Below are positions 6,870 through 15,465 of a stretch of DNA of 44,769 nucleotides, in pieces (positions within the stretch are counted from its first letter, which is position 1; every line of letters starts with the position of its first letter). The notes under the pieces were generated by a model. The model made no database searches. It was not told the origin of the DNA and worked only from the letters and a program-made list of their open reading frames with translations. Made by a program: the position numbers and the translations under genes. This DNA comes from Ignavibacteria bacterium (GTDB taxonomy: Bacteria; Bacteroidota; Ignavibacteria; Ignavibacteriales; Ignavibacteriaceae), in contig JAUYAB010000074.1 of assembly GCA_030693705.1 (NCBI GenBank), positions 1 through 44,769 on the forward strand. The letters are read 5' to 3'.

Positions 6870-7415
6870 CTTTGGACTTATTTTCCATTACTTTGGACTT
6901 GATTTCAATCACTTTGGAATGATTTTCCACAGCTTTGGACTTGATTTCAATCACTTTGTATAGATTTTCCACAGCTTTGGACTTGATTTCAATCACTTTG
7001 GAATGATTTTCCACAACTTTGGACTTGATTTCAATCACTTTGGAATGATTTTCCACAGCTTTGGACTTGATTTCAATCGCTTTGGAATGATTTTCCACAA
7101 CTTTGGACTTGATTTCAATCACTTTGAAGTGATTTTTCACAGCTTTGATCTTGATTTCAATCACTTTGAAGCTTCTTTCCAATCGATGGGAACGATTTTC
7201 CTCCGACTTGGAACTCCTTTCCAACCGATGGGAACGATTTTCCGTCAACTTGGAGTCTCTTTCCAACCCTTTGGAGCGATTTTCCTTCGACTTGGAGCTC
7301 CTTTCCAATCAATGGGAACGATTTTCCGTCAACTTGGAGTCTCTTTCCAACGCTTTGGAACGATTTTCCACCACTTTGGTTTTCAATTCCACAGCTTTGG
7401 TTTTCATTTCCACTG
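6870..7415. repeat. Tandem array of 26 units of exactly 21 bp (left array)
   Basis: Counting from c6870, 26 consecutive units are each 21 nt with no insertion or deletion. The first part alternates two unit types (CTTTGGAATGATTTTCCACA and CTTTGGACTTGATTTCAATC, each plus one base), giving a 42-bp super-period. From about 7164 the units change to types such as GATGGGAACGATTTTCCGTC and ACTTGGAGTCTCTTTCCAAC. Because 21 is a multiple of three and the units lack stops, long frames open on both strands (6829-7308 minus, 7003-7524 plus). None has a convincing start. I treat the block as non-coding repeats. Confidence 0.85.
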
Positions 7416-7595
7416 CCGGTGCCAAATAGTAACTAATCACAGATTGAATTGCTGTATAATGAATAAAAAACAATCATCCATTTCTTTTCATTACCTGTTG
7501 ATGAAGGATATAGAGGGTGTGTAAAATACTTTGTGTAAATGGCAAGTAAATGAATCATAAAAGTGGTTCAAAAAAAGTAAGTATGTTTTACTTTT

Positions 7596-8384
7596 TTAGT
7601 ACACCACCTTTACATCACCGTAATTAATTATTTCAATGCCTTTTTCTGTTCTTAGCTGAAGTTGACCGTTTTCGTCAATGTCGTCAAATACTCCGTATTT
7701 TAATTTACCGTTTTGATTAAGACAAATCTTTTCGCCTATCATATCGCACTTTTCTCGCCAACTCTGCAAAATTGAGTTTGGTTTGTTCTTTATTTTCCAC
7801 AAAAGTTCTTCAAAGCTGTTTAAGAATTCGGCTAAAACTTTTTCTCGTTCGATAGCCTGGCTTAATTCAAGTCTTAACGAAGTTGGAGGATAATTATACT
7901 CTCCGGCGAATAAGGTTTGATTCACATTCAACCCAACACCGATAACAGCTTTCTTTATCTCCGAGCCGACCGAAACAGTTTCAATAAGAATACCTGCAGC
8001 TTTTTTCTTTTTGATTAAAATATCGTTTGGCCATTTTACTTCAACTTGCAACTGAAAAAGACTTTCAAGCGTAGAAGCAAGTACTTGAGCAGTTCCCAAA
8101 TTCAATAGATTAAGATTTTCTTTTAGAATTTTATCAACATTTAGCAGAATAGAAAAAGTAAGATTTTGTCCTTTCTCACTCTCCCATGAATTATTGAATC
8201 TGCCTTTTCCGGCGTTCTGCTTTTCTGCAAAAGCAACTGTACCGTTTATATGTTTGCTAGATTTATCCAATAAAACTGCGTTAGTCGAATTGATTTCGTT
8301 AAAATAGAGAAAATTTCTTCCGATGGTTTCGGTTTCTAACTTAATATCGAATTGTGTAAAATTAAAATTTGGTTGTATTTCCAT
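7596..8384 (-). CDS. birA: Biotin-[acetyl-CoA carboxylase] ligase
   Basis: The protein attaches biotin to the biotin carboxyl carrier protein through biotinyl-AMP. It has 262 residues and only the catalytic and C-terminal domains, without the DNA-binding domain of the E. coli repressor form. Visible motifs are the adenylate-binding loop GKGRFNNSWESEKGQNL (about residues 59-75; usual family form GRGR), KWPNDI (about 117-122), AGILIE (about 130-135) and GVGLNVN (about 149-155). The C-terminal SH3-like domain ends in GDVKVVY. It stands alone on the minus strand, divergent from hsp20. No operator role is expected because the HTH is absent. Confidence 0.93.
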   Translation of the reverse strand: MEIQPNFNFTQFDIKLETETIGRNFLYFNEINSTNAVLLDKSSKHINGTVAFAEKQNAGKGRFNNSWESEKGQNLTFSILLNVDKILKENLNLLNLGTAQVLASTLESLFQLQVEVKWPNDILIKKKKAAGILIETVSVGSEIKKAVIGVGLNVNQTLFAGEYNYPPTSLRLELSQAIEREKVLAEFLNSFEELLWKIKNKPNSILQSWREKCDMIGEKICLNQNGKLKYGVFDDIDENGQLQLRTEKGIEIINYGDVKVVY

Positions 8385-8418
8385 TTTGGCAGCTTATATA
8401 TGAAAAAATGACTGATAG

Positions 8419-8455
8419 TCTGACAGAATTTCCACGAAATTGTTAATTGTGTCAG
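8419..8455. promoter_or_regulatory. Inverted CTGACA/TGTCAG pair upstream of hsp20
   Basis: CTGACA at 8420-8425 and TGTCAG at 8450-8455 form inverted half-sites 24 bp apart, about 90-130 bp upstream of the sigma-54-like element. That is the usual distance for an enhancer-binding protein site. This is an inference from position and symmetry only. Confidence 0.35.
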
Positions 8456-8544
8456 AAGTTATGACAAATAATCAGATTCTCTAAATTTTGTATAATTCGC
8501 CATAACTGATTATTATATAATGAAATACGGCGAAATAGAACGTT

Positions 8545-8560
8545 TGGCACAATGGTTGTG
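8545..8560 (+). promoter_or_regulatory. Sigma-54-like promoter of hsp20
   Basis: TGGCAC at 8545-8550 is followed, with the correct spacing, by TTG at 8556-8558. This matches the -24/-12 consensus TGGCAC-N5-TTGC except for T in place of the final C. It lies 42 nt upstream of the hsp20 start, leaving room for a short leader with AAAGGAG. Confidence 0.55.
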
Positions 8561-8601
8561 ACTATAAGTTCAAAAAGTCAAACAATAAAAGGAGAAATAA
8601 A

Positions 8602-9048
8602 ATGACACTAATAAAATTTGAACCGTTCAGAGATTTAGATTTAATGAACACAAATATAAGAAGATTTTTCGATGATTTCCCGGCAACAGCACAAGAATTT
8701 AGCTCGACCTATCATCCTAAAATTGACATCTACGAAGATGATAAGAAAATATACTTCGAAGCGGAAGTTCCCGGGATCAGCAAAAAAGATTTGAACATCT
8801 CTGTACACGATAACGTTTTAACCGTTACCGGAGAGAAGAAAAAAGAATCCACCGAAGGCGGAGAACAAAAAGGAAAAAATTTCTTCAGATCGGAAAGATC
8901 GTATGGTTCTTTCACCAGAAGCTTCACTTTACCCGATGAAGTGAACACAGAAAAGATCGAAGCAAAGTTCAACGACGGTATCTTGAAAATAGAAATTGAA
9001 AAAGCGGCTCCGAAAAAACCGGAACAACGAGTTATTTCAATCAATTAA
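8602..9048 (+). CDS. Small heat shock protein, Hsp20 family
   Basis: This ATP-independent holding chaperone binds unfolding proteins and passes them to DnaK. The 148-residue protein has a short N-terminal arm, then the alpha-crystallin domain from about residue 39 (PKIDIYEDDKKIYFEAEVPG) to FNDGILKIEIEKA near residue 132, where GILKIEI is the family signature. The C-terminal tail carries the VISI-type anchor (I-S-I). AAAGGAG sits just upstream of the ATG. It precedes dnaK by 53 nt, separated by a hairpin that may attenuate read-through. The sigma-54-like element in front suggests stress control by an activator rather than HrcA/CIRCE, and no CIRCE sequence is seen. Confidence 0.95.
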   Translation: MTLIKFEPFRDLDLMNTNIRRFFDDFPATAQEFSSTYHPKIDIYEDDKKIYFEAEVPGISKKDLNISVHDNVLTVTGEKKKESTEGGEQKGKNFFRSERSYGSFTRSFTLPDEVNTEKIEAKFNDGILKIEIEKAAPKKPEQRVISIN

Positions 9049-9052
9049 TTAA

Positions 9053-9080
9053 AAGGGAAAGAAAATCTTTCCCTTATTTT
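9053..9080 (+). terminator. Hairpin between hsp20 and dnaK
   Basis: Arms AAGGGAAAG (9053-9061) and CTTTCCCTT (9067-9075) with a 5-nt loop, followed by ATTTT. It is probably a partial terminator or processing stem that sets the hsp20:dnaK ratio. Confidence 0.7.
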
Positions 9081-9101
9081 ATATAAAACTTAGGAGAAAC
9101 A

Positions 9102-11057
9102 ATGAGCAAAATAATTGGAATCGATTTAGGAACAACAAACTCTTGCGTATCGGTGATGGAAGGAAACGATCCGGTTGTAATACCTAATTCTGAAGGTGGA
9201 AGAACAACTCCTTCGGTAGTTGCATTTTCAAAAAACGGTGAACGTTTAGTCGGACAGCCCGCAAAACGTCAGGCAATCACAAATCCAAAACAGACAATCT
9301 TTTCGATAAAAAGATTTATGGGAAGAAACGTTAACGAAGTAACCGAAGAAATGAAAAAAATTCCATATCAAGTTTTAAGCGGAGAGAATGGTTCTGCGCG
9401 TGTAAAAATTAATGATAATCTCTATTCGCCTCCGGAAATCTCTGCAATGATCCTTCAAAAAATGAAAAAAACTGCGGAAGAATATCTCGGGCAGGAAGTT
9501 ACCGAAGCTGTAATTACAGTTCCGGCTTACTTTAACGATTCGCAACGCCAGGCAACAAAAGACGCCGGTGAAATTGCCGGTTTGAAAGTTAGAAGAATTA
9601 TTAACGAACCCACTGCTGCTGCATTAGCTTACGGATTGGACAAAAAACATAAAGAACAACTCGTTGCGGTTTACGATCTCGGAGGCGGTACGTTTGATAT
9701 TTCTATTCTTCAAATTGGTGAAGGCGTATTTGAAGTTAAATCTTCCAACGGTGACGGACACCTTGGCGGCGATGACTTTGACCAACGATTAATTGATTAT
9801 CTCGCAGATGAATTCAAAAAACAAGAAGGTCTTGATCTTCGTAATGATGCAATGGCTTTGCAACGTTTGAAAGAAGCTGCTGAAAAAGCAAAAATTGAAC
9901 TTTCGTCTTCTGCGCAAACTGATGTGAACTTGCCGTTTATTACAGCTACGCAAGATGGACCAAAACACATGAACATCACCATCACCCGCGCAAAGTTCGA
10001 GCAATTGGTTGATGATTTAGTTGAACGCACCAAAACTCCATGTGAAAAAGCTATAAAAGATGCAGGCGTTTCCGCTTCTCAAATTGATGAAGTTATTTTG
10101 GTTGGCGGTTCATCAAGAATTCCGAAAGTACAAGAATTAGTAAAAAATCTTTTTGGGAAAGAACCACACAAAGGCGTTAATCCTGATGAAGTTGTTGCTG
10201 TTGGCGCGGCTATCCAAGGTGCGGTTTTATCCGGTGAAGTAAAAGACGTTCTCTTGCTTGACGTTACACCACTTTCGTTGGGAATTGAAACGCTTGGTGG
10301 AGTGATGACAACCTTAATTCAAGCGAATACAACAATTCCTACCAAGAAGAGCGAAGTCTTTTCTACTGCAAGCGATAATCAACCTTCGGTTGAGATTCAC
10401 ATTCTACAAGGCGAACGACCGATGGCTTCCGATAACAGAACGCTTGGCAGATTTCATTTAGATGGAATTCCACCGGCGCAAAGAGGTGTGCCGCAAGTTG
10501 AAGTATCTTTTGATATCGATGCGAACGGAATTCTTCATGTTGCAGCTAAAGATAAAGCTACAAATAAAGAGCAAAGCATTAAGATCACTTCTTCAAGCGG
10601 ATTAAGCAAAGATGAGGTTGAAAAAATGAAACGCGATGCCCAGGAACATGCGGCTGAAGATAAAAAGAAGAAAGAAGGAATCGAAATTAAGAACCAGGCT
10701 GATAGTTTAGTCTTCCAGACCAAGAAACAAATCGAGGAATTGAAAGAGAAAATCACTCCTGATGCAAAAGAAAAACTTGAATCTGAAATCAAGAAAGTTG
10801 AAGACGCAATCGCAACTAACAATTCAGATACAATAAAAGCAGCAACCGAAGCGTTGAACAAAGTATGGAATGAAATCGCTTCCACCCTTTATTCTCAAGC
10901 TAATGCCGGTCAGCAACAACCGGGCGCCGGATTTAATCCGCAAGACTTTGCCAATATGGGCGGTCAACCGGGTGCAGAGCCGCAAGAGCCGAAAAAAGAT
11001 GAAAAAGAAGTTCAAGACGCTTCGTACGAAGAAGTTGATGATAAAGATAAGAAGTAA
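9102..11057 (+). CDS. dnaK: Molecular chaperone DnaK (Hsp70)
   Basis: This ATP-driven chaperone has 651 residues, the normal family length. The nucleotide-binding domain shows [13 protein letters not shown] at the N-terminus, the Gram-negative-type insertion in subdomain [13 protein letters not shown] (about residues 194-204), [10 protein letters not shown] and the [10 protein letters not shown] loop (about 341-350). The linker [19 protein letters not shown] leads to the substrate-binding beta domain and helical lid. The C-terminus is a flexible Q/G/P-rich tail ending [14 protein letters not shown] lies 7-8 nt upstream of ATG. grpE and dnaJ are not adjacent, unlike in many bacteria. The gene lies between two small Hsp20 genes, so the cluster combines holding and folding chaperones. 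Confidence 0.98.
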   Translation: MSKIIGIDLGTTNSCVSVMEGNDPVVIPNSEGGRTTPSVVAFSKNGERLVGQPAKRQAITNPKQTIFSIKRFMGRNVNEVTEEMKKIPYQVLSGENGSARVKINDNLYSPPEISAMILQKMKKTAEEYLGQEVTEAVITVPAYFNDSQRQATKDAGEIAGLKVRRIINEPTAAALAYGLDKKHKEQLVAVYDLGGGTFDISILQIGEGVFEVKSSNGDGHLGGDDFDQRLIDYLADEFKKQEGLDLRNDAMALQRLKEAAEKAKIELSSSAQTDVNLPFITATQDGPKHMNITITRAKFEQLVDDLVERTKTPCEKAIKDAGVSASQIDEVILVGGSSRIPKVQELVKNLFGKEPHKGVNPDEVVAVGAAIQGAVLSGEVKDVLLLDVTPLSLGIETLGGVMTTLIQANTTIPTKKSEVFSTASDNQPSVEIHILQGERPMASDNRTLGRFHLDGIPPAQRGVPQVEVSFDIDANGILHVAAKDKATNKEQSIKITSSSGLSKDEVEKMKRDAQEHAAEDKKKKEGIEIKNQADSLVFQTKKQIEELKEKITPDAKEKLESEIKKVEDAIATNNSDTIKAATEALNKVWNEIASTLYSQANAGQQQPGAGFNPQDFANMGGQPGAEPQEPKKDEKEVQDASYEEVDDKDKK

Positions 11058-11070
11058 AAAAAACAGTCAG

Positions 11071-11127
11071 TAGTCATTGGTCATCCGTATTATTTTCAAT
11101 GACTAATGACCGCTGACGAATGACCAA
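11071..11127. repeat. Dispersed GTCATTGGTCAT / AATGACTAATGAC repeat, copy 1
   Basis: Short inverted elements GTCATTGGTCATC and CAATGACTAATGACC occur in this gap between dnaK and the second hsp20. Related copies lie at 13883-13923 and about 20676-20703. They contain no gene. Confidence 0.6.
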
Positions 11128-11158
11128 AATAAAACTAAATGAAAGGAAGGAGTTCCAA

Positions 11159-11563
11159 ATGATTCGGAATGACAATAAAGATCTCGTAAAAGTTGAAGTT
11201 CAAAATGAGGAGAATTGGGAACAAGCGTTTGAACAAGAATGCTTGTGCGCTCCTCTGGTTGATGTTTACGAAATTGCGGACGAATATGTAATGTCGGTTA
11301 ATTTGCCGGGCATTCCGAAGGAAAAAATCAGGATCAAAATTGAGGACAGCCATCTCGTCATCATGGCAAAGGCTGATCTCAAAGAAATCGAACAAAGAAA
11401 CTACATTCTTTCGGAAACTTCCGCTGGAAATTACTTCCGCAAATTCAAACTCGCAGATTCGATAAATATCGAGAAGATCATAGCAAAATATTCCAACGGT
11501 CAATTGGTTATCAATTTACCGAAACAGGAATTTGCTAAACCTCGAACGATCGAAATAAAATAA
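11159..11563 (+). CDS. Divergent small heat shock protein, Hsp20 family
   Basis: This second, diverged alpha-crystallin protein is 134 residues from the chosen start. The frame is open from 11120, but ATG 11159 has AAGGAAGGAG immediately upstream and gives a normal N-terminus (MIRNDNKDLVKVEV). The crystallin domain begins at PLVDVYEIADEYVMSVNLPG and ends with YSNGQLVINLPKQ. The last strand has the G-x-L-x-I pattern. The C-terminal tail carries TIEIK in place of the usual I-x-I anchor. With Cys-rich residues at 20-35 (ECLCAPL) it differs clearly from the first Hsp20 in this cluster, so it may bind a different set of clients or form mixed oligomers. A strong terminator follows. Confidence 0.88.
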   Translation: MIRNDNKDLVKVEVQNEENWEQAFEQECLCAPLVDVYEIADEYVMSVNLPGIPKEKIRIKIEDSHLVIMAKADLKEIEQRNYILSETSAGNYFRKFKLADSINIEKIIAKYSNGQLVINLPKQEFAKPRTIEIK

Positions 11564-11570
11564 AACCTAA

Positions 11571-11596
11571 AAACCCTCCCTTTACGGAGGGTTTTT
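11571..11596 (+). terminator. Rho-independent terminator after second hsp20
   Basis: Arms AACCCTCC and GGAGGGTT around a short loop, followed by a T run (positions 11572-11596). It closes the chaperone cluster before the helicase gene. Confidence 0.9.
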
Positions 11597-11651
11597 TATT
11601 GCTTCCATCATATTACCACTAAAAATTTTTCAGTAAAATGTTAAAAATCAT

Positions 11652-11659
11652 TATATTTG
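11652..11659 (+). promoter_or_regulatory. TAnnTTTG-type -7 box upstream of the helicase gene
   Basis: TATATTTG (then C) lies 23 nt before the helicase ATG, the distance expected for the -7 element of a Bacteroidota-type primary promoter. A matching TTTG at -33 is not obvious. Confidence 0.5.
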
Positions 11660-11682
11660 CAAGTCAAAATTGAAAAGGGTTT

Positions 11683-13869
11683 ATGGTAAGTTTAAAATCA
11701 CTGAATTCGGAACAGAAAAAAGCTGTTGAATACGACGGCGGATCATCACTAATTGTAGCCGGGGCAGGCTCCGGTAAGACGCGTGTCCTCACCTATAAAA
11801 TCGCTTATCTTATTGATAAAGGTTACGAACCTGAGTCTATTCTTGCGCTTACTTTTACAAATAAAGCCGCAAGTGAAATGAAGGAGCGTATCAAAGAACT
11901 CATCGGCACAAAGGCGCAGTATTTATGGATGGGAACATTCCACTCTCTTTTTGCGAGGATTTTACGAATTGAATCAGACTCGCTCGACTTTTCAGTTAAT
12001 TTTTCAATATACGATACTGAAGATTCATTGTCGTTAGTCCAAAACACCATGAGTGAGATGAATATTTCAACTGATACAGTAAACCCGAGCGCAGTTCGTC
12101 ATCGTATCAGTTATTTAAAAAACCACATGATCACTCCGGCAGTTTTCAGAAAAAAGATGATGACCTCTTTTATCGATGAAAAAATTGCCGATATCTATGA
12201 GCAGTATCAAAAGAGGATACAAGAACATAATGCAATGGATTTTGATGATCTTCTCTTAAAACCGATAGAACTTTTTACCAACAACCCGAAAATCCATCAA
12301 AAGTACAAAAAGAAATTTCAGTACATTCTTGTTGATGAATTTCAGGATACGAACAAAGCACAATACGAATTGCTTCGAATGCTCGTAAACAAAGAGGAAA
12401 AAATCTGCGTAGTTGGAGACGATGCGCAAAGCATTTATAGCTGGCGCGGAGCCGATCTTACAAACATGCTCAACTTTGAAAAAGATTATCATAAAGCTAA
12501 AACTTTCCGGCTTGAACAAAATTACCGTTCTACCAAGACTATTCTTGCCGCAGCCGATAGCGTTATAAAAAATAATAAAGATCAAATCAGCAAAACCCTC
12601 TGGACGGATAACGACGAAGGTGATTTAGTCGGCTTGATAAAATGTTCAGACGAAAAAGATGAAGCGTATCATATTACAAGAATTATAAAAGACGAAATTC
12701 ATAACTACAAACGTAGTATGAATGACTTTGCGGTTCTTTACAGAACAAATGCACAGTCCCGCGTGCTGGAAGATGTTTTCCGCAGAGAGAAAATTCCTTA
12801 TTTAATTATTGGCGGCGTAGAATTTTATAAAAGAAAAGAAGTTAAAGACATTGTTGCTTATCTCCGAGTGATTGCAAATCAGAATGATGAAGAAAGCCTT
12901 CTCCGCATTATGAATTTTCCTCAACGCGGAATCGGAATGACCACGATTAAGCGTATGACAGCATTTGCGCGTCGGCATGAAATTTCTTTGTTCGATACCA
13001 TGCAAAGAGTTTTTGAAGTTATCGATATAAAAGAGCGTATCCAGAAAAATGTAAAAGGATTTAGACTTCTTTTAGATAAATATATCTCGCTCAGTGATCG
13101 TCTTTCGGTTGGGGAACTCACTCGTTCTCTTATTGATGAACTTGGCGTTATTAAATTATTTAAAGAAGAAAGCACTTACGAATCGTTAGCAAGATTGGAT
13201 AACGTTCAGGAACTTCTTTCAGCTATTACTGATTATTCAGTCGAACATCCAAACGTAAAATTAAATGATTATTTGCAGGATGTTTCGCTCGCATCGGATT
13301 TAGATTTGTTGGATGAAACGAAACAACACGTTAATTTGATGACGGTTCACAGCGCAAAAGGATTAGAATTCCCGATCGTCTTTATCTCAGGATGTGAAGA
13401 GGATATTTTCCCGCTTTCAAATCGTTTTAGCACAGACGCATCAATGGATGAAGAAAGAAGATTATTTTATGTTGCGATGACAAGAGCTGAACAAAAAGTT
13501 TTTGTTTCTCACGCAAGATCACGCTACAGATTTGGCGAAGTCGCTTATCAAAACAGATCACGATTTATTGATGAAATTAGCTCTGATACAATTTCCGAAG
13601 TAACAAGCGGTTCCGGAAGGAAAGCAAATAGAAAATCGAAAAAAGAAATTTACTACGAATATTTTGAGAATGTTGATTATGTTGATTTCAGCCAGGATAA
13701 ATCTAATCACATAAAAGTTGGCAGCCGGGTAATGCACGATAAATTCGGGCTTGGCAAAGTGCTGCAAGTTATCGGCGCGGGCGATACTCAAAAAGTAAGT
13801 GTTGCTTTCGAAGGGAATAATCTCAAACAATTAATGTTAAAGTTTGCGAAATTAAAAATATTAAATTGA
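11683..13869 (+). CDS. UvrD/PcrA-type ATP-dependent DNA helicase (SF1)
   Basis: This 3'-5' superfamily 1A helicase acts in repair and replication. It has 728 residues, the usual length for PcrA/UvrD. Helicase motifs appear in order: AGAGSGKT (motif I, residues 26-33), TFTNKAASEMKERI (Ia), YILVDEFQDTN (II, Walker B as DEFQ), VVGDDAQSIYSWRGA (III), LEQNYRST (IV), LMTVHSAKGLEFP with GCEEDIFP (V) and EERRLFYVAMTRAEQ (VI). The C-terminal about 60 residues contain HDKFGLGKVLQV, the Tudor-like tail that in PcrA binds RNA polymerase. It stands between a terminator and pfk, with its own TAnnTTTG box. pcrA and uvrD cannot be told apart by sequence alone. Confidence 0.95.
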   Translation: MVSLKSLNSEQKKAVEYDGGSSLIVAGAGSGKTRVLTYKIAYLIDKGYEPESILALTFTNKAASEMKERIKELIGTKAQYLWMGTFHSLFARILRIESDSLDFSVNFSIYDTEDSLSLVQNTMSEMNISTDTVNPSAVRHRISYLKNHMITPAVFRKKMMTSFIDEKIADIYEQYQKRIQEHNAMDFDDLLLKPIELFTNNPKIHQKYKKKFQYILVDEFQDTNKAQYELLRMLVNKEEKICVVGDDAQSIYSWRGADLTNMLNFEKDYHKAKTFRLEQNYRSTKTILAAADSVIKNNKDQISKTLWTDNDEGDLVGLIKCSDEKDEAYHITRIIKDEIHNYKRSMNDFAVLYRTNAQSRVLEDVFRREKIPYLIIGGVEFYKRKEVKDIVAYLRVIANQNDEESLLRIMNFPQRGIGMTTIKRMTAFARRHEISLFDTMQRVFEVIDIKERIQKNVKGFRLLLDKYISLSDRLSVGELTRSLIDELGVIKLFKEESTYESLARLDNVQELLSAITDYSVEHPNVKLNDYLQDVSLASDLDLLDETKQHVNLMTVHSAKGLEFPIVFISGCEEDIFPLSNRFSTDASMDEERRLFYVAMTRAEQKVFVSHARSRYRFGEVAYQNRSRFIDEISSDTISEVTSGSGRKANRKSKKEIYYEYFENVDYVDFSQDKSNHIKVGSRVMHDKFGLGKVLQVIGAGDTQKVSVAFEGNNLKQLMLKFAKLKILN

Positions 13870-13882
13870 TTATGATTTTTGC

Positions 13883-13923
13883 GAGTCATTGGTCAATTGC
13901 CAATGACTAATCCACTAATGACC
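13883..13923. repeat. Dispersed GTCATTGGTCA / CAATGACTAAT repeat, copy 2
   Basis: GTCATTGGTCAATTG and its inverse CCAATGACTAAT form an imperfect hairpin between the helicase and pfk. It is the same family as the copies near 11.1 and 20.7 kb. Confidence 0.6.
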
Positions 13924-13945
13924 AATAAAAATCGGAGTTAATAAA

Positions 13946-15319
13946 ATGATTGCACCCAAAAAATTAGCGATTTTAGTTGCCGGCGGACCGGCACCGGGAA
14001 TTAATAGTGTTATCGGCGCAGCCACTATACGTGCTGCTGTTGAAGGTATAGAAGTCCTAGGAATGCGCGATGGTTTCAAATGGATTATGGAAGGGGATAT
14101 AGATCATGTTAAACAGTTGAATATTCACAACGTTAGCCGGATTCACTTTACCGGTGGTTCGTTCATCGGTATTTCAAGAAGCAATCCCACAAAAGATAAA
14201 AAACTTTTAGAGAATACGGTTACTTCCTTATTAAGATTAAACGTTGATAAGCTTATCACCATTGGCGGCGATGATACTGCATACAGTGCTATGAAAGTTG
14301 AAGAAATGGCTGCAGGAAGAATTCGCGTAGTCCACGTTCCTAAGACCATTGATAACGATCTCGATCTGCCGCACGGTATTCCTACTTTTGGATTTCAAAC
14401 AGCGCGCCACCTTGGTGTTGAAATTGTTAAAAGTTTAATGGTAGATGCTCAAACAACTTCTCGATGGTATTTTGTTGTAACAATGGGAAGAAAAGCCGGA
14501 CATTTGGCGCTAGGTATAGGGAAAGCTACAGGAGCAACCATGACGTTAATTCCCGAAGAATTTCCAAACAAAGTAATTAAACTTAAACATGTAGTTGATA
14601 TTCTTGCCGGCGCAATTATTAAAAGATTAAGCTACGGAAAGAGCGATGGCGTTGCCATTCTTGCCGAAGGTTTGGTGGAACATTTAGACCCACATGATTT
14701 AAATGCTTTAGTTGAAGTTGAACGCGATGCCCATAATAATATCAGGATCGCTGAAATTAACTTTGGAGAAATTCTTAAATCCAAAGTTCAAGAAAGATTA
14801 CGCGATTTTGGTATTAAAGAAACAATTGTAGCAAAGAATATCGGTTACGAATTGCGCTGTGCCGATCCAATTCCTTTCGATATGGAATATACTCGCGACC
14901 TCGGATTTTCTGCTGCACAATTTATTCTTGATGGAGGAAATGCAGCGATGGTTTCTATTCAAAACGGACATTTTGTTCCTCTTTATTTTAAAGATATTCT
15001 CGATCCGGTTACGAATAAAACCAGAGTACGTATGGTAGATCCGGCTTCGGAATCCTTTTTAATTGCGCGAAGATATATGCTTCGGTTGAACAAAACTGAT
15101 TTTGACGACCCGCATGAAATTGCTAAGTTCGCTGCAACTTGCGGTATACCAATGGAAGAATTCCGCAAACAGTTTTATTATATAATTGAGAATGATCAAC
15201 TTTATATTAGTAATAAAGAAGGGAAAACAAAACTTGCTCCAACGGAAAGTAATTTGGTTCATAATACTAAAAGCAAAAAATCTGAAATTCCCGGAAATGA
15301 TATTGCTATAACTAAATAG
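13946..15319 (+). CDS. 6-phosphofructokinase, PPi-dependent type by motif
   Basis: This enzyme phosphorylates fructose 6-phosphate to fructose 1,6-bisphosphate in glycolysis. The 457-residue protein has the PFK-A fold. Near the N-terminus AGGPAPGIN forms the phosphoryl-donor loop. At residues 107-110 the sequence is GGDD (ATP enzymes have GGDG) and at 132-138 PKTIDND (ATP enzymes have PGTIDND). The Asp plus Lys pair is the established marker for pyrophosphate as donor, which would also make the reaction reversible. Further conserved parts are VTMGRKAGHLALGIG and the sugar-binding region after PEEFP. The length fits the longer PPi group. It is followed by a strong terminator. Donor specificity is inferred, not shown. 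Confidence 0.9.
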   Translation: MIAPKKLAILVAGGPAPGINSVIGAATIRAAVEGIEVLGMRDGFKWIMEGDIDHVKQLNIHNVSRIHFTGGSFIGISRSNPTKDKKLLENTVTSLLRLNVDKLITIGGDDTAYSAMKVEEMAAGRIRVVHVPKTIDNDLDLPHGIPTFGFQTARHLGVEIVKSLMVDAQTTSRWYFVVTMGRKAGHLALGIGKATGATMTLIPEEFPNKVIKLKHVVDILAGAIIKRLSYGKSDGVAILAEGLVEHLDPHDLNALVEVERDAHNNIRIAEINFGEILKSKVQERLRDFGIKETIVAKNIGYELRCADPIPFDMEYTRDLGFSAAQFILDGGNAAMVSIQNGHFVPLYFKDILDPVTNKTRVRMVDPASESFLIARRYMLRLNKTDFDDPHEIAKFAATCGIPMEEFRKQFYYIIENDQLYISNKEGKTKLAPTESNLVHNTKSKKSEIPGNDIAITK

Positions 15320-15400
15320 TTTCTATTTTCTTAGTGATATAATTGGCAACACGTTAGTCTCATCATTCAGAACTGGAAGTTCAAATCATATTAACCAAAA

Positions 15401-15441
15401 AGAAAAGCCTCGAGAATTAATCTTCATCGAGGCTTTTTTAT
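15401..15441. terminator. Bidirectional terminator between pfk and metH/metF fusion
   Basis: Arms AAAGCCTCGA (15404-15413) and TCGAGGCTTT (15427-15436), with A and T runs on either side. It can therefore end transcription of both convergent genes. Confidence 0.88.
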
Positions 15442-15465
15442 TAAAGTTTTTTTAGAAATCTCTGC

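Noticed and set aside
6870-7415. CRISPR array
   Set aside because: Units are adjacent with no unique spacers; period 21 is too short and the repeat sequence drifts.
6829-7524. Long frames through the left 21-bp array (159 aa minus, 173 aa plus, 94 aa plus)
   Set aside because: All three arise because units are 21 nt without stops. The minus frame begins at a TTG inside the repeat, the plus frames have no ribosome site, and frames are open in both directions at once.
8602-9101. CIRCE (HrcA) operator near hsp20/dnaK
   Set aside because: No TTAGCACTC-N9-GAGTGCTAA-like pair was found on either strand upstream of hsp20 or dnaK.
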